Positions 1 to 8,786 of a DNA stretch of 64,000 nucleotides are shown piece by piece. A model generated the notes under the pieces. It ran no database searches. It saw nothing but the letters and a program-made list of their open reading frames with translations, and was not told the origin of the DNA. Source of the stretch: UBA11891 sp049890035 (GTDB taxonomy: Bacteria > Bacteroidota > Bacteroidia > Flavobacteriales > Flavobacteriaceae); contig JBMHCG010000036.1 in NCBI GenBank assembly GCA_049890035.1, positions 62,001 to 126,000 on the forward strand, in the 5' to 3' direction. Position numbers and translations under genes: made by a program. Numbering within the stretch: position 1 is the first letter of the stretch; every line of letters starts with the position of its first letter.

Positions 1-144
1 GCCGCTATTGGTCATTATACCCAAATGGTATGGAAATCGACTACGGAAGTTGGAATGGCTTTGGCTGTATCGAAGTCAGGGGCTACCTATGTGGTGGCTC
101 GCTACAGTCCACCGGGTAATTGGCAAGGGGAAACACCCTATTAA
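1..144 (+). CDS. C-terminal end of a CAP/SCP-domain protein (cut by window edge)
   Basis: Only the last 47 codons are present, open from base 1 to TAA at 142-144. The fragment contains GHYTQMVW and, near the end, ARYSPPGNWQGE. These are the two signature motifs of the CAP superfamily (SCP/PR-1/Ag5), usually secreted proteins. The first motif normally carries a conserved histidine of the central cavity. The N-terminus, any signal peptide and any extra domains lie outside the window, so the biological role cannot be judged. A strong hairpin follows directly. Confidence 0.85.
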   Translation, partial: AAIGHYTQMVWKSTTEVGMALAVSKSGATYVVARYSPPGNWQGETPY

Positions 145-148
145 AAAA

Positions 149-169
149 AGCCCTTCTCAACGAAGGGCT
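149..169. terminator. Bidirectional Rho-independent terminator
   Basis: The 8-bp arms AGCCCTTC (149-156) and GAAGGGCT (162-169) enclose a 5-base loop, with an A run before and a T run after. It therefore works on both strands. It lies between two convergent genes, the CAP-domain protein on + and the carbonic anhydrase on -. Confidence 0.9.
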
Positions 170-178
170 TTTTTGATT

Positions 179-796
179 TTATAAGAAATGTACTTTCCCA
201 CTAGCTACATCGTATACGGCACCGACAATGTCAATGCTCCCATCTTCATAAAGAGCATTTAGTACGGGGCTTTGGGATTTGATATTTGCTATGGTATCAA
301 TTACATTTTTTTGGGTAACTAGATCAACAAATTCTTTATTTTTTGACGAACGGTCTCCTTCATAAGAAACACTCTCTAAAACACTATCAAAATTTTTGAG
401 CATCGCAGTAAGGTTCCCCAACTCTACATGGTCACAAGCTCCTTTTATGGCACCACATGAGGTGTGGCCTAAAACGACAATCAATTTGGATCCAGCTACC
501 TGACAGGCAAATTCCATGCTTCCTAAAATGTCTGTATTCACAAAATTGCCAGCGATACGAACATTGAATATATCACCAATTCCTTGGTCAAAAACAATTT
601 CTGCTGGGACACGAGAATCGATGCAACCAAGAACGCATGCAAAAGGGTACTGTCCTCCTTGCGTGGCTTCGACTTGACCCAGGAGATTCCGTTCCACTGG
701 CTGGTGCTGTAAAAATCGAGTATTCCCCTCCTGAAGTCTTTTTAAGGCTTCTGCAGGACTTAATTTTTGTTGTTCTATTTGAGTAAATGCTTTCAT
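179..796 (-). CDS. Beta-class carbonic anhydrase
   Basis: A 205-residue cytoplasmic enzyme for reversible hydration of CO2 to bicarbonate. The zinc site of beta-carbonic anhydrases is visible: CIDSR with Cys58 and Asp60, then GHTSCGA with His111 and Cys114. Asp60 and Arg62 form the usual catalytic dyad. Length is typical. There is no signal peptide. It starts 39 bases after the end of a SulP transporter gene on the same strand and is very probably co-transcribed with it. SulP/carbonic-anhydrase pairing is known in other bacteria and points to bicarbonate transport or pH/CO2 supply rather than sulfate uptake. A shared terminator lies just downstream. Confidence 0.95.
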   Translation of the reverse strand: MKAFTQIEQQKLSPAEALKRLQEGNTRFLQHQPVERNLLGQVEATQGGQYPFACVLGCIDSRVPAEIVFDQGIGDIFNVRIAGNFVNTDILGSMEFACQVAGSKLIVVLGHTSCGAIKGACDHVELGNLTAMLKNFDSVLESVSYEGDRSSKNKEFVDLVTQKNVIDTIANIKSQSPVLNALYEDGSIDIVGAVYDVASGKVHFL

Positions 797-835
797 AATT
801 TCTTTTTGTTATCTGTTAGAAAGATGTTTAATTTT

Positions 836-2425
836 TTAGGCAGATTTCCGCATAGGGCCCAGGTAGTCCATAAAGCTGGCAGGATTTTCTACCGTCCCTT
901 TTTCAGAAACCAAGATAAGTTTGATTTCATCCAGTTTGGCTTTTTCATTAAAGTCTTCCAGTATCTCGATGATGTCATTGTCTAGATAGCGGGTGCGACG
1001 CACATCTATTTCAAGTGTTGTTTGATCGGGAACGGAATTGAGTTCATTCAAGATGGCTCCTTTGTTAATAAAGGTAACTTCTTCAGCAAGTGTCATCTTC
1101 ACTTTCATCACTTCATCATCAGATTTTTCCATGTGTAAAAAATGAGAGTTTTGATAACTCTTGATGAGGATAATAACAATCCCAACGGTCAATCCCAAAC
1201 CAATTCCCACAAGTAAATCGGTAAAGACAATCCCTAAGATGGTAACGAAATAGGGTACATATTGTTTCCACCCCAAGGCAATCATTTTCTTGAAGGTTGT
1301 TGGATTGGCCAACTTATACCCAACAATGAAAAGTACGGCCGCTAAAACGGAGAGTGGAATTTTATTCAGTAGTTGTGGAATGGAAACAACCGAAACCAAA
1401 AGAAAAATTCCATGAATGATAGCGGATAATTTACTTCGACCTCCCGATTGAATGTTCGCCGAGCTTCGTACAATAACTTGCGTAATGGGTAGCCCTCCAA
1501 TCAGCCCTGAAAAAATATTCCCAATGCCTTGCGCAAGCAATTCACGGTTGGTTGGGGTCACTCTTTTGTAGGGGTCGAGTTTATCTGTCGCTTCAACACA
1601 CAAAAGCGTTTCCAAACTGGCAACCAAAGCAATCGTGAAGGCTGTTATCCAAATTTGGCTATTGCCTATCATTGCAAAATTTGGAAAGGTAAATTGACCA
1701 AAAAAGGAACTCATGTCTTTAGGAACAGGAACTTTTACCAAATTGGTATCTGCTATTGCCCAATAGGAATTTGATGCTGTTAACTGATAATAGACAATCC
1801 CTACGACAACAGCTACAAGGGGACCTTGTATCAATTGAAAAATACGTGCCTTGGCAGCCAATACATTACTCCACAAAAGGAGAATTCCCATGGAAATGAC
1901 CGCAATAAGAGTGGCTCCAGGACTGATGTACTTCAAAGCTGTACCTATACCACTAAACGTATTTGAACCGTCGGACTGCATAAAAGAGAAGTCTCCTTCT
2001 GGTGCCTCGTAACCAAAAAAGATCGGTATTTGCTTTAGAATTATAATCAACCCTATTCCGGATAACATTCCCTTGATCACTGAAGAAGGAAAATAATACC
2101 CAATGATTCCCGCTTTAAGAAGGCCAAAACCCAACTGGATACACCCACCTAAAACCACTGCTAAGAGAAAGTTTTCAAATCCCCCCAGTGTTCCAATAGC
2201 GGTGAGGACTATGGCTGCCAGTCCTGCCGCAGGACCACTGACGCCTATTTGAGAGCCACTGAGTACACCGACGATAATCCCCCCTACAATTCCAGCGATT
2301 AAGCCAGAAAACAAAGGTGCTCCACTGGCCAGTGCAATCCCCAAACATAAGGGTAACGCCACAAAAAAGACGACGATACTGGCGGGGATGTCCGATTTAA
2401 TATTTTGAATTAATGTTGTTTTCAT
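836..2425 (-). CDS. SulP-family anion transporter, probably for bicarbonate
   Basis: A 529-residue inner-membrane protein of the SulP/SLC26 family. The N-terminal part (about 10-430) is a run of hydrophobic helices with the family's early proline-rich signature (DIPASIVVFFVALP) and the GSQIGVSGPAAGL segment. The C-terminal about 90 residues form a soluble STAS-like domain with a VEVxxxxxLD-type strand (TLEIDVRRTRYLD). SulP proteins carry sulfate, bicarbonate or dicarboxylates. The carbonic anhydrase directly downstream argues for bicarbonate, as in BicA, but this is inference from context. A small membrane protein gene precedes it by 74 bases that hold a perfect inverted repeat (2441-2464). 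Confidence 0.9.
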   Translation of the reverse strand: MKTTLIQNIKSDIPASIVVFFVALPLCLGIALASGAPLFSGLIAGIVGGIIVGVLSGSQIGVSGPAAGLAAIVLTAIGTLGGFENFLLAVVLGGCIQLGFGLLKAGIIGYYFPSSVIKGMLSGIGLIIILKQIPIFFGYEAPEGDFSFMQSDGSNTFSGIGTALKYISPGATLIAVISMGILLLWSNVLAAKARIFQLIQGPLVAVVVGIVYYQLTASNSYWAIADTNLVKVPVPKDMSSFFGQFTFPNFAMIGNSQIWITAFTIALVASLETLLCVEATDKLDPYKRVTPTNRELLAQGIGNIFSGLIGGLPITQVIVRSSANIQSGGRSKLSAIIHGIFLLVSVVSIPQLLNKIPLSVLAAVLFIVGYKLANPTTFKKMIALGWKQYVPYFVTILGIVFTDLLVGIGLGLTVGIVIILIKSYQNSHFLHMEKSDDEVMKVKMTLAEEVTFINKGAILNELNSVPDQTTLEIDVRRTRYLDNDIIEILEDFNEKAKLDEIKLILVSEKGTVENPASFMDYLGPMRKSA

Positions 2426-2440
2426 TTCAAATAATTTGGA

Positions 2441-2464
2441 TTGTTAGCAACTCAATGCTAACAA
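2441..2464. repeat. Perfect 9-bp inverted repeat ahead of the SulP gene
   Basis: TTGTTAGCA (2441-2449) and TGCTAACAA (2456-2464) are perfect arms around a 6-base loop, ACTCAA. The repeat lies 16 bases upstream of the SulP start codon and 36 bases past the stop of the preceding small gene. There is no T run after it on the minus strand, so it is not a standard terminator. It could be an operator, an RNA hairpin that sets the SulP level, or an mRNA end protected from decay. Confidence 0.55.
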
Positions 2465-2499
2465 CATTCAATAAAATAGTATGATAAAATTAGTAGATG

Positions 2500-2817
2500 C
2501 TAGGTAAATGAAAACATTTCTGGAGGGGGGAGGATTACCTCATTGTCTTCCTTACCACTTTGTAGGGCATATCGAAAGTAGCGTTTTTGCTCTTTGAGTT
2601 CTTGTAAGTGTACACGAAACTTGAGTATGATCTTATCGGTATCTTCTACATCTTTTTTAGAATCTTCGGTTTCGGTGTCCAAATCCATTTCTGCTTTCAA
2701 AACTATTTTATGAGAAGCAGACATAATGGAGAAAGTCGCTACATTAGAAATCAAAAACATTCCTAAAAATAAAATCAAAAATAGGGTCGCATATTTCTTT
2801 TCCAATGGCACTGACAC
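2500..2817 (-). CDS. Small single-pass membrane protein of unknown function
   Basis: 105 residues, starting at a GTG codon; no ATG is available before the hydrophobic segment. Residues about 10-32 form one transmembrane helix. The rest (about 40-90) is highly charged and probably a coiled coil, with many Glu, Asp and Lys. I do not recognise a family. It is the first gene of the operon with SulP and carbonic anhydrase. A consensus Bacteroidota -7 element lies 31 bases upstream. This position makes it a possible accessory or regulatory partner of the transporter, which is inference only. Confidence 0.7.
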   Translation of the reverse strand: MSVPLEKKYATLFLILFLGMFLISNVATFSIMSASHKIVLKAEMDLDTETEDSKKDVEDTDKIILKFRVHLQELKEQKRYFRYALQSGKEDNEVILPPPEMFSFT

Positions 2818-2847
2818 GTCCTTTCTTCTATATCATCAATCGTTATT

Positions 2848-2855
2848 CAAATATA
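2848..2855 (-). promoter_or_regulatory. Bacteroidota -7 promoter element for the SulP/carbonic anhydrase operon
   Basis: On the minus strand the sequence is TATATTTG, an exact match to the Bacteroidota -7 consensus TAnnTTTG. A TTTG lies about 15 bases further upstream as a possible -33 element, slightly close. The start codon at 2817 is 31 bases downstream, a normal leader length. Confidence 0.6.
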
Positions 2856-2885
2856 GGCAAACTAAAGTTACAAAGCTACTCGGTC

Positions 2886-5800
2886 CTAGTAGAGGACACC
2901 CACACCTTCTTTGAAACAAGCAGTATTAAAAGCTGGTATTTGGTCGTCCCGTAGAGAAACACCTTCTTTTTTTATTTTGTCCCATTGGGCATCCAACTCT
3001 TTGGCTTTGTTTCGTGCTCCTTGGGTAAGTCTTGGAATTTCACTATCAACTTGATTCAATAGGGTTATATAATGAGCCGTAAAACCATTTTCGTAATTTT
3101 CAACATCATCATAGGCTTGGGCCAGGCGTTGAACCATAGTAGCATCCCATTTTTTCAAGGCTTCTAAAAGTCTTTCTCCCTGGGCAAGTAAATCTCTTTT
3201 TTTTGATTTTTTGAGTTCTTCCAGTAAGTGATCTAGTTTTTTCTGATGCACATAGAGTCGATTGGTCAGTTCCGTCATTTCGCTATAAGTAGCAGCTCCT
3301 TTTTTCATAAAGTCATCATAGGAGCGGTATTCTTGACTACTTAAGTCGTGAACCGGATTTGCTACGATCCTAGCGGTTTGGGTGAGTTGGACCGCGCCGT
3401 AGTGCAACTGAATGCTGTACTCCCCTGGAATCGCTTTGTGTCCCCGATAACTGCCTTCAATGTATACTTTCGGTGCTCCAGGTAAGGAAGTATGTCTCAA
3501 ATCCCAAACAAAACGATTGAGTCCCTTGCGTGCTTTGAGTTGCGGTTGCCTGCTGGGACCTCCTTCGTAGTCCATGTAGTCAGCATCCAATAAAGAAGAA
3601 AATTGAGCGACCCGTTGCCCCTTGTCGTCAAGGATGTCAATTTGCAGGGTATCCGATTCGCCTAGCTCGGGCAATTCAAAATAAATTCCCATTCCAGTGG
3701 AGGGATTGACACCCTCGAAAGTTCCCGTCCCTGTGGCTTCATTACTATTCATTTGGCTATACCAATGGGCCCAAAAAGCAGGATTGGGCTTGTACAGTTT
3801 GGATGATACAGGGTCTTTCCCATCCATTTGACGCAATACTTCAATATCATCCATTATCCAAAAAGAACGCCCTTGGGTGGCAACGATCAAATCGTCATGA
3901 GCAACCTTTAAATCGGTAATGGGAGTGATTGGTAAGTTTTGTTGAAAGGATTGCCATCGATTTCCTCCATCCCATGACACATAAACGCCATTGACTGTTC
4001 CGGCAAAAAGCAAATCTTTCTTTTTACTATCTTCACGAACAACCTTGGTGTATGCCTCAGCAGGTAACCCTTTTGAGATAAGGATCCACGACTTGCCGTA
4101 GTTGGTACTTTTGTATAGAGAAGGCTTGAAGTCGTTGAATTTGTAACGGGTTGTAGCCAGGTATACAGTTGCGGGATCGTGTGGCGATACTTCAATACTG
4201 TTGACCAGAGTTTCTCCCATTCCTTTAGGGGTAATATTTACCCAGTTTTCGCCATTGTCTTGCGTTCGGTACACCATTCCATCATCGCTTCCCGTATAGA
4301 AAACTCCAGCTTCATGAGGTGACTCAACCATATAACTTATGGTCCCGTAATTTTCTGCCCCTACTGCTTCATTGGTATAAGGTCCTCCTCCTTTGCCTTG
4401 TTTACTGTCGTCATGAGTGGTTAAATTGGGAGAAATAACTTCCCAATGAATTCCTTCGTTTCGGGTTCGGAGAACATATTGTGCACAATGATAATAGGTA
4501 TTTTCCTCGTGTTGAGAGCGTATGATAGGAGCATTCCAATTGTAGAGATACTTCATTTCTCGAGCTGCCAATCCCAAATACAGGTTGGGTTCAATCATTA
4601 TCTCGGTACTTTCATCGGTATGAGCGTCCCGTATTTCAATGGTCCCCAGGTAACTACCTCCCATAACTTGGTCTGGTTTGTCAGGGTTAAAGGCCAAAAA
4701 AGCACTTTCCCCACCAGCTGATGGCGACCAATTTCGTTCCCCAATTCCACTACTCCCTATTCCTATGCTTGCAATCTTAACAGAGGAATTGTCTTGCTGT
4801 CCTCCGTATATATTGTAAGGATATAAATTATCGGTATTGATTCGGTAAAACTGAGCAGTTGGTAAATGATCCAATCGCGACCAATGTTCGCCTTCGTCAA
4901 ATGTAACTTCACAACCCCCGTCACTGGTTAAAATCATGTTATCTGGATTGTTCGGATTGATCCACAAATCGTGATAATCGCCGTGGGCACTCCTTACACG
5001 GCTCCATTTCTTACCACCGTCGATGGATTTATAGGTACTGGCACTTAAAACATAAACGACATTTTCATCTTTTGGATCCAGTACCAATTCGATATAGTAC
5101 CAGGCCCTTTGAATCAATCGATGGTCTCCACTAACACGAGTCCAACTAGCCCCAGCATTTTTTGAAACAAACAAACCTCCTTTTTCTTTTTGGGAATCAC
5201 TTTCTATCAAAGCATAAACCCAATCTGAATTTGCTGGAGAAACAGCAATTGCCATCTTCCCTTTTTCCTCCGGAAGGCCTTTGTGAATTTTTTTCCAATT
5301 ATTTCCGCCGTCAACTGATTTATACAATCCGCTGCCTTTCCCTCCTGAGACAACTTGCCAAGGTTTTCGAATATGCTCCCAAAGAGCTGCATATAATATG
5401 TTGGGGTTGTTTCTGTCTATAGAAAGTTCACTTGCTCCTGCCAATGGATTCACATACAAAGTTTTTTTCCACGATTTTCCTCCATCTACTGATTTGTATA
5501 TTCCACGTTCTTGGGTTGGGCCATGCAGTGCCCCTTGCGCCGCCACCCAAAGGACGTCCGGATCGTTAGGATGGACAACAATACGGGATATGTGTTGCGT
5601 TTTCACCAAGCCCATTTGCTGCCATGTTTCGCCGGCATCAGTCGACTTATAAACACCGTCACCATGCGATGTCATGACACCACGTGGAGCATGCTCACCC
5701 ATTCCAACATAAATTATGCTCGGGTGGCTCTCCGCAACGGCTATGGCACCCACAGAACCCATTTTGAAAAATCCATCAGAGATGTTTTTCCAGTGCTGTC

Positions 5801-6017
5801 CAGCATCCTTGGTTTTCCATACTCCCCCACCTGTAGTTCCCATATAATAGGTTAACGGATCGCCAACAACACCGGTACCCGCATTGGCTCGACCCCCACG
5901 AAAAGGACCTATGTTACGGTATTTTAAAGGAGCTAAGGTTTTGGCCAGGTCTTGAGCAAAACCAGTCGCTGAACAAAGGAAAAAAATACTAATGGCAAAC
6001 AACAATCTATTTTTCAT
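2886..6017 (-). CDS. Exported VPS10/sortilin-like BNR beta-propeller protein
   Basis: 1043 residues with a signal peptide (residues 1-21, ending GFAQ). The body contains many BNR/Asp-box-like motifs of the form S-x-D-x-G-x-x-W, such as STDAGETW, SVDGGKSW and SIDGGKKW. These build one or two beta-propellers over about residues 25-720. Proteins of this type are usually annotated as glycosyl hydrolases or VPS10-domain proteins, but no catalytic residues can be assigned here. The C-terminal about 300 residues hold a beta-rich segment and then a charged helical region. It lies 35 bases after the metalloprotease gene and is probably in the same operon. In marine flavobacteria such pairs are often linked to protein or peptide use. 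Confidence 0.85.
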   Translation of the reverse strand: MKNRLLFAISIFFLCSATGFAQDLAKTLAPLKYRNIGPFRGGRANAGTGVVGDPLTYYMGTTGGGVWKTKDAGQHWKNISDGFFKMGSVGAIAVAESHPSIIYVGMGEHAPRGVMTSHGDGVYKSTDAGETWQQMGLVKTQHISRIVVHPNDPDVLWVAAQGALHGPTQERGIYKSVDGGKSWKKTLYVNPLAGASELSIDRNNPNILYAALWEHIRKPWQVVSGGKGSGLYKSVDGGNNWKKIHKGLPEEKGKMAIAVSPANSDWVYALIESDSQKEKGGLFVSKNAGASWTRVSGDHRLIQRAWYYIELVLDPKDENVVYVLSASTYKSIDGGKKWSRVRSAHGDYHDLWINPNNPDNMILTSDGGCEVTFDEGEHWSRLDHLPTAQFYRINTDNLYPYNIYGGQQDNSSVKIASIGIGSSGIGERNWSPSAGGESAFLAFNPDKPDQVMGGSYLGTIEIRDAHTDESTEIMIEPNLYLGLAAREMKYLYNWNAPIIRSQHEENTYYHCAQYVLRTRNEGIHWEVISPNLTTHDDSKQGKGGGPYTNEAVGAENYGTISYMVESPHEAGVFYTGSDDGMVYRTQDNGENWVNITPKGMGETLVNSIEVSPHDPATVYLATTRYKFNDFKPSLYKSTNYGKSWILISKGLPAEAYTKVVREDSKKKDLLFAGTVNGVYVSWDGGNRWQSFQQNLPITPITDLKVAHDDLIVATQGRSFWIMDDIEVLRQMDGKDPVSSKLYKPNPAFWAHWYSQMNSNEATGTGTFEGVNPSTGMGIYFELPELGESDTLQIDILDDKGQRVAQFSSLLDADYMDYEGGPSRQPQLKARKGLNRFVWDLRHTSLPGAPKVYIEGSYRGHKAIPGEYSIQLHYGAVQLTQTARIVANPVHDLSSQEYRSYDDFMKKGAATYSEMTELTNRLYVHQKKLDHLLEELKKSKKRDLLAQGERLLEALKKWDATMVQRLAQAYDDVENYENGFTAHYITLLNQVDSEIPRLTQGARNKAKELDAQWDKIKKEGVSLRDDQIPAFNTACFKEGVGVLY

Positions 6018-6052
6018 ACGGCGTGTTATTATCTAGCTTCGGAGAAAGTAGT

Positions 6053-8605
6053 TTAATTGATTTCCTCCAAAGCGTTTTCTATTAGGGTTTTAAGATGGGT
6101 TTTATGTGCTACGGAAGCTAAGTCCCCTTTGGGGCTACGTAACTTTTTAAGCAGTTGTTTTAAATTGTAAATCGCCATGGATTGCGCAGCTACTTTGAAA
6201 CGGCTTGCATCTTTGCCTTTAACCATAGCAATGAGCCGTTTCACATAGACTGCTTGCAGGTTTTGACGAAAACCGTTCACATCGCCTTTGATATCCGCAT
6301 CAAACATGGTTTTATTGAGATCGTTCATAAAGGCGGCCAAAGCGTATTGGTTGCCGTACAGTTCAGTATCTGAAATACGTTGCAATGTATTTGGATGCAT
6401 TAAATGAGCTAAGACACGGGTTTGATATCCGAGTATACGATCTTGAATTTTTGGATCCTCGGGACCTGAATAGAAATTAAACCCACGACGTTGTCTGGCC
6501 AAAAAATTGTATAAAGAGGCCGGTGCCTGAAATGCTTTGGGAGAGAAAACATAAGTATTCAGTGCATTCATGGCTCGTTTTTGATCTCTAATAGAAACTG
6601 GGGTGTAGGGTTGTGTTGCTCCTTTTTGTCCCTGCACAGCACGATCTACATAAACACCCCCAATGAAACGAGAAAGAACATCACCTGCACGAGCGGCTTG
6701 CGCATTGAGCACATAATACGCTCGCCGTAAATCTTCATACGTCTGACCCACTTCTGAGAAATTTATTTGGATTTCACCCATTAATTGATTGACCAATTTA
6801 AAACGATCGATCGAGTAGCGAATAGGATCGCCCGAAAGGTCTCCTGTCATTACGCGCGGGTCAATGGCTTTACCTGGTGAACGCATATCGTCTGCGTCAT
6901 TTCCAAAAATCAGCTCGGGTTCGGTAGATCGATCTAAAATTGCTTCTCTTGCCGCATCCGTCGTATAGGGAGTGTATCCAAATTGGATGGCCCAAACATC
7001 ATAGGGCCCCACTGCCATGTCATAATATTGACCTTGTTTGGAACGATCTAAAGTTAGATTGATTCCCGCATAATCCATAACCGAGCCTGTAAGTGCTTTC
7101 CCTTTGATAAACGCTGGGTCGGCCAACTGTTCAGGACTGTATACATGACTGGCTTTCATGTTGTGATTCAATCCTAATGTATGCCCTACTTCATGCATAA
7201 TTAAGGACTTCATGGCTTCCTTTTTCAAGGTTTCCATTTCCCAATCACTGGCTTGATTGACTTGTAACCAAGTTGTTCCTAACTGCTGACTTTCGTGCAA
7301 TTCAAACCCTTGCGAACAGAAAAGAAGTGAACTTTCCAATTGACGTTGATTGGGTAGTTGTTCTTCTTCTTGCAAGGCCATATTGGTAGCAGCATTGTTA
7401 TACAGTCGATCATAAAATACGCGATTGGTAAAATGAACGTACTCCAACATGATATCGGCGCCAATAATTTCTCCTGTTTTGGGATTTTTTAGACTGGGGC
7501 CGTACCCTCCAAAAGGGGGATTGGGGGAAGAAGTCCAGCGCAGCACATTGTACCGTATGTCTCCTGCATCCCAGTCGGCATCATCGGGTTGTACTTTGAC
7601 CGTAAGGGCATTAGAAAAACCTGCTTTTTCGAAAGCTTCGTTCCAAGCCAAAACACCCTCTTTAATGGTTTCTCTCCATTCTAAAGGAGTGGAGTTTTCG
7701 ATCCACCAAGTAATCGGTTCTACCGGATCGGAGACGGCGGCTGATGGGTCTTTTTTAACCAAGCGCCAACGATTGATAAAATCTCTATAATTCGTTGTTC
7801 CTGTCGCTGTTTGATCATCTTTAAATGTCAAAAAATAACCAACTCTGGGGTCGTCAAGTCGGGGTTCATAACCCGAATTTGGTAGAGCAATAAAGCTGTG
7901 GAAAACCTTGATCGTAACGTTTCGGCCGTCGGCAATCGCTTCGGATCCTAGGTTGAGTGCAGTTGGATTCTTAAAAACGTATGCTGTTTTGATATTGGTG
8001 TTCTCAGGATAATTATTGATTTCCTCAATTTTGGCTCTTTTCTTGTCAAAACTACCCAACTTGAAGGCTGTCGGCGAGGACTTGGGCCGTTTGGGTTGTT
8101 TGATCCGTGTTAGGGTTTCGGATAAGAATAATTCCGTTGCTTCAATCAGGTAGGTGTCTTTTTCTTTATCATAAGCAAGTATTTTGCTTGTAGTCAACAG
8201 TGCATCGGATGTGTTGGCACGAGCCGAGCGTGCTAATTTATTGGCAGGGTCAAAATAAAAATTGGTGTTGGGCGCTACCAGTTCGATGTGATCATAATGC
8301 TTTTGAAATTTTAGGATTTTTGATCCGCGATACGATCCTCGAAAAGACCCTGCTTCAGTGACCCCATCAGCTATTTGTGAGAAATGTATGAATTCTTTTC
8401 CAAGCTGATCAGCTCGAATGGCCATTTTCACTTTGCCAGAGAGACTATCTCTGTAAAGGGTATAGAATCCTTCTAATTCATGACTTTTTTTAGTCAATTC
8501 GGCGATAGTCTTTTCTTTGTCTTTATCGTCTTTTTTCTTTTTACTGTCTTGGGCAACTCCTACTGTACCCATGAACATACTCAAAACGATTACTAATACT
8601 CTCAT
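6053..8605 (-). CDS. Exported zinc-dependent metalloprotease (DUF5117/DUF4953 type)
   Basis: About 850 residues. I place the start at the ATG at 8605, because it begins a good signal peptide (MRVLVIVLSMFMGTVGVAQ); an upstream GTG at 8626 is also open. The zincin motif HEVGHTLGLNH lies at about residues 471-481, giving three His ligands and the catalytic Glu. This is the HExxHxxGxxH form of metzincin-like proteases. The order of the N-terminal DUF5117-like part and the C-terminal DUF4953-like part matches a widespread Bacteroidota family of periplasmic or outer-membrane proteases. Substrate is unknown. The VPS10-like gene follows in the same direction. Confidence 0.88.
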   Translation of the reverse strand: MRVLVIVLSMFMGTVGVAQDSKKKKDDKDKEKTIAELTKKSHELEGFYTLYRDSLSGKVKMAIRADQLGKEFIHFSQIADGVTEAGSFRGSYRGSKILKFQKHYDHIELVAPNTNFYFDPANKLARSARANTSDALLTTSKILAYDKEKDTYLIEATELFLSETLTRIKQPKRPKSSPTAFKLGSFDKKRAKIEEINNYPENTNIKTAYVFKNPTALNLGSEAIADGRNVTIKVFHSFIALPNSGYEPRLDDPRVGYFLTFKDDQTATGTTNYRDFINRWRLVKKDPSAAVSDPVEPITWWIENSTPLEWRETIKEGVLAWNEAFEKAGFSNALTVKVQPDDADWDAGDIRYNVLRWTSSPNPPFGGYGPSLKNPKTGEIIGADIMLEYVHFTNRVFYDRLYNNAATNMALQEEEQLPNQRQLESSLLFCSQGFELHESQQLGTTWLQVNQASDWEMETLKKEAMKSLIMHEVGHTLGLNHNMKASHVYSPEQLADPAFIKGKALTGSVMDYAGINLTLDRSKQGQYYDMAVGPYDVWAIQFGYTPYTTDAAREAILDRSTEPELIFGNDADDMRSPGKAIDPRVMTGDLSGDPIRYSIDRFKLVNQLMGEIQINFSEVGQTYEDLRRAYYVLNAQAARAGDVLSRFIGGVYVDRAVQGQKGATQPYTPVSIRDQKRAMNALNTYVFSPKAFQAPASLYNFLARQRRGFNFYSGPEDPKIQDRILGYQTRVLAHLMHPNTLQRISDTELYGNQYALAAFMNDLNKTMFDADIKGDVNGFRQNLQAVYVKRLIAMVKGKDASRFKVAAQSMAIYNLKQLLKKLRSPKGDLASVAHKTHLKTLIENALEEIN

Positions 8606-8727
8606 GATCTGAATTTTTTCCCTCACAAATTTTTTTTCACCAGCTGGTCTGTCCTAGGTTTTTATGCACCCAAAACAGCAACAAATTAATATGGTAAAGA
8701 TTCTTTTTTCATGAGGCGGTTAAGGCA

Positions 8728-8758
8728 TAAATGTAGGAGTATTCGAATGAAAAAACAA
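8728..8758 (-). promoter_or_regulatory. Possible promoter for the metalloprotease/VPS10-like operon
   Basis: On the minus strand, TTG (8756-8758) is followed after 20 bases by TACATTTA (8728-8735), one mismatch from TAnnTTTG. Spacing suits Bacteroidota promoters. It would give a leader of over 100 bases before the ATG at 8605. Confidence 0.3.
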
Positions 8759-8786
8759 AGACTTGGGGAGCCTAATAATTAGGTTT

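Noticed and set aside
5162..5855. Plus-strand open frames inside the VPS10-like gene
   Set aside because: They are antisense shadows of a well-supported 1043-residue protein and have no recognisable domain.
8771..8783. Short hairpin CCTAA/TTAGG with a T run on the plus strand, near 8.78 kb
   Set aside because: Five-base stem and no plus-strand gene upstream. Could be chance in AT-rich DNA.
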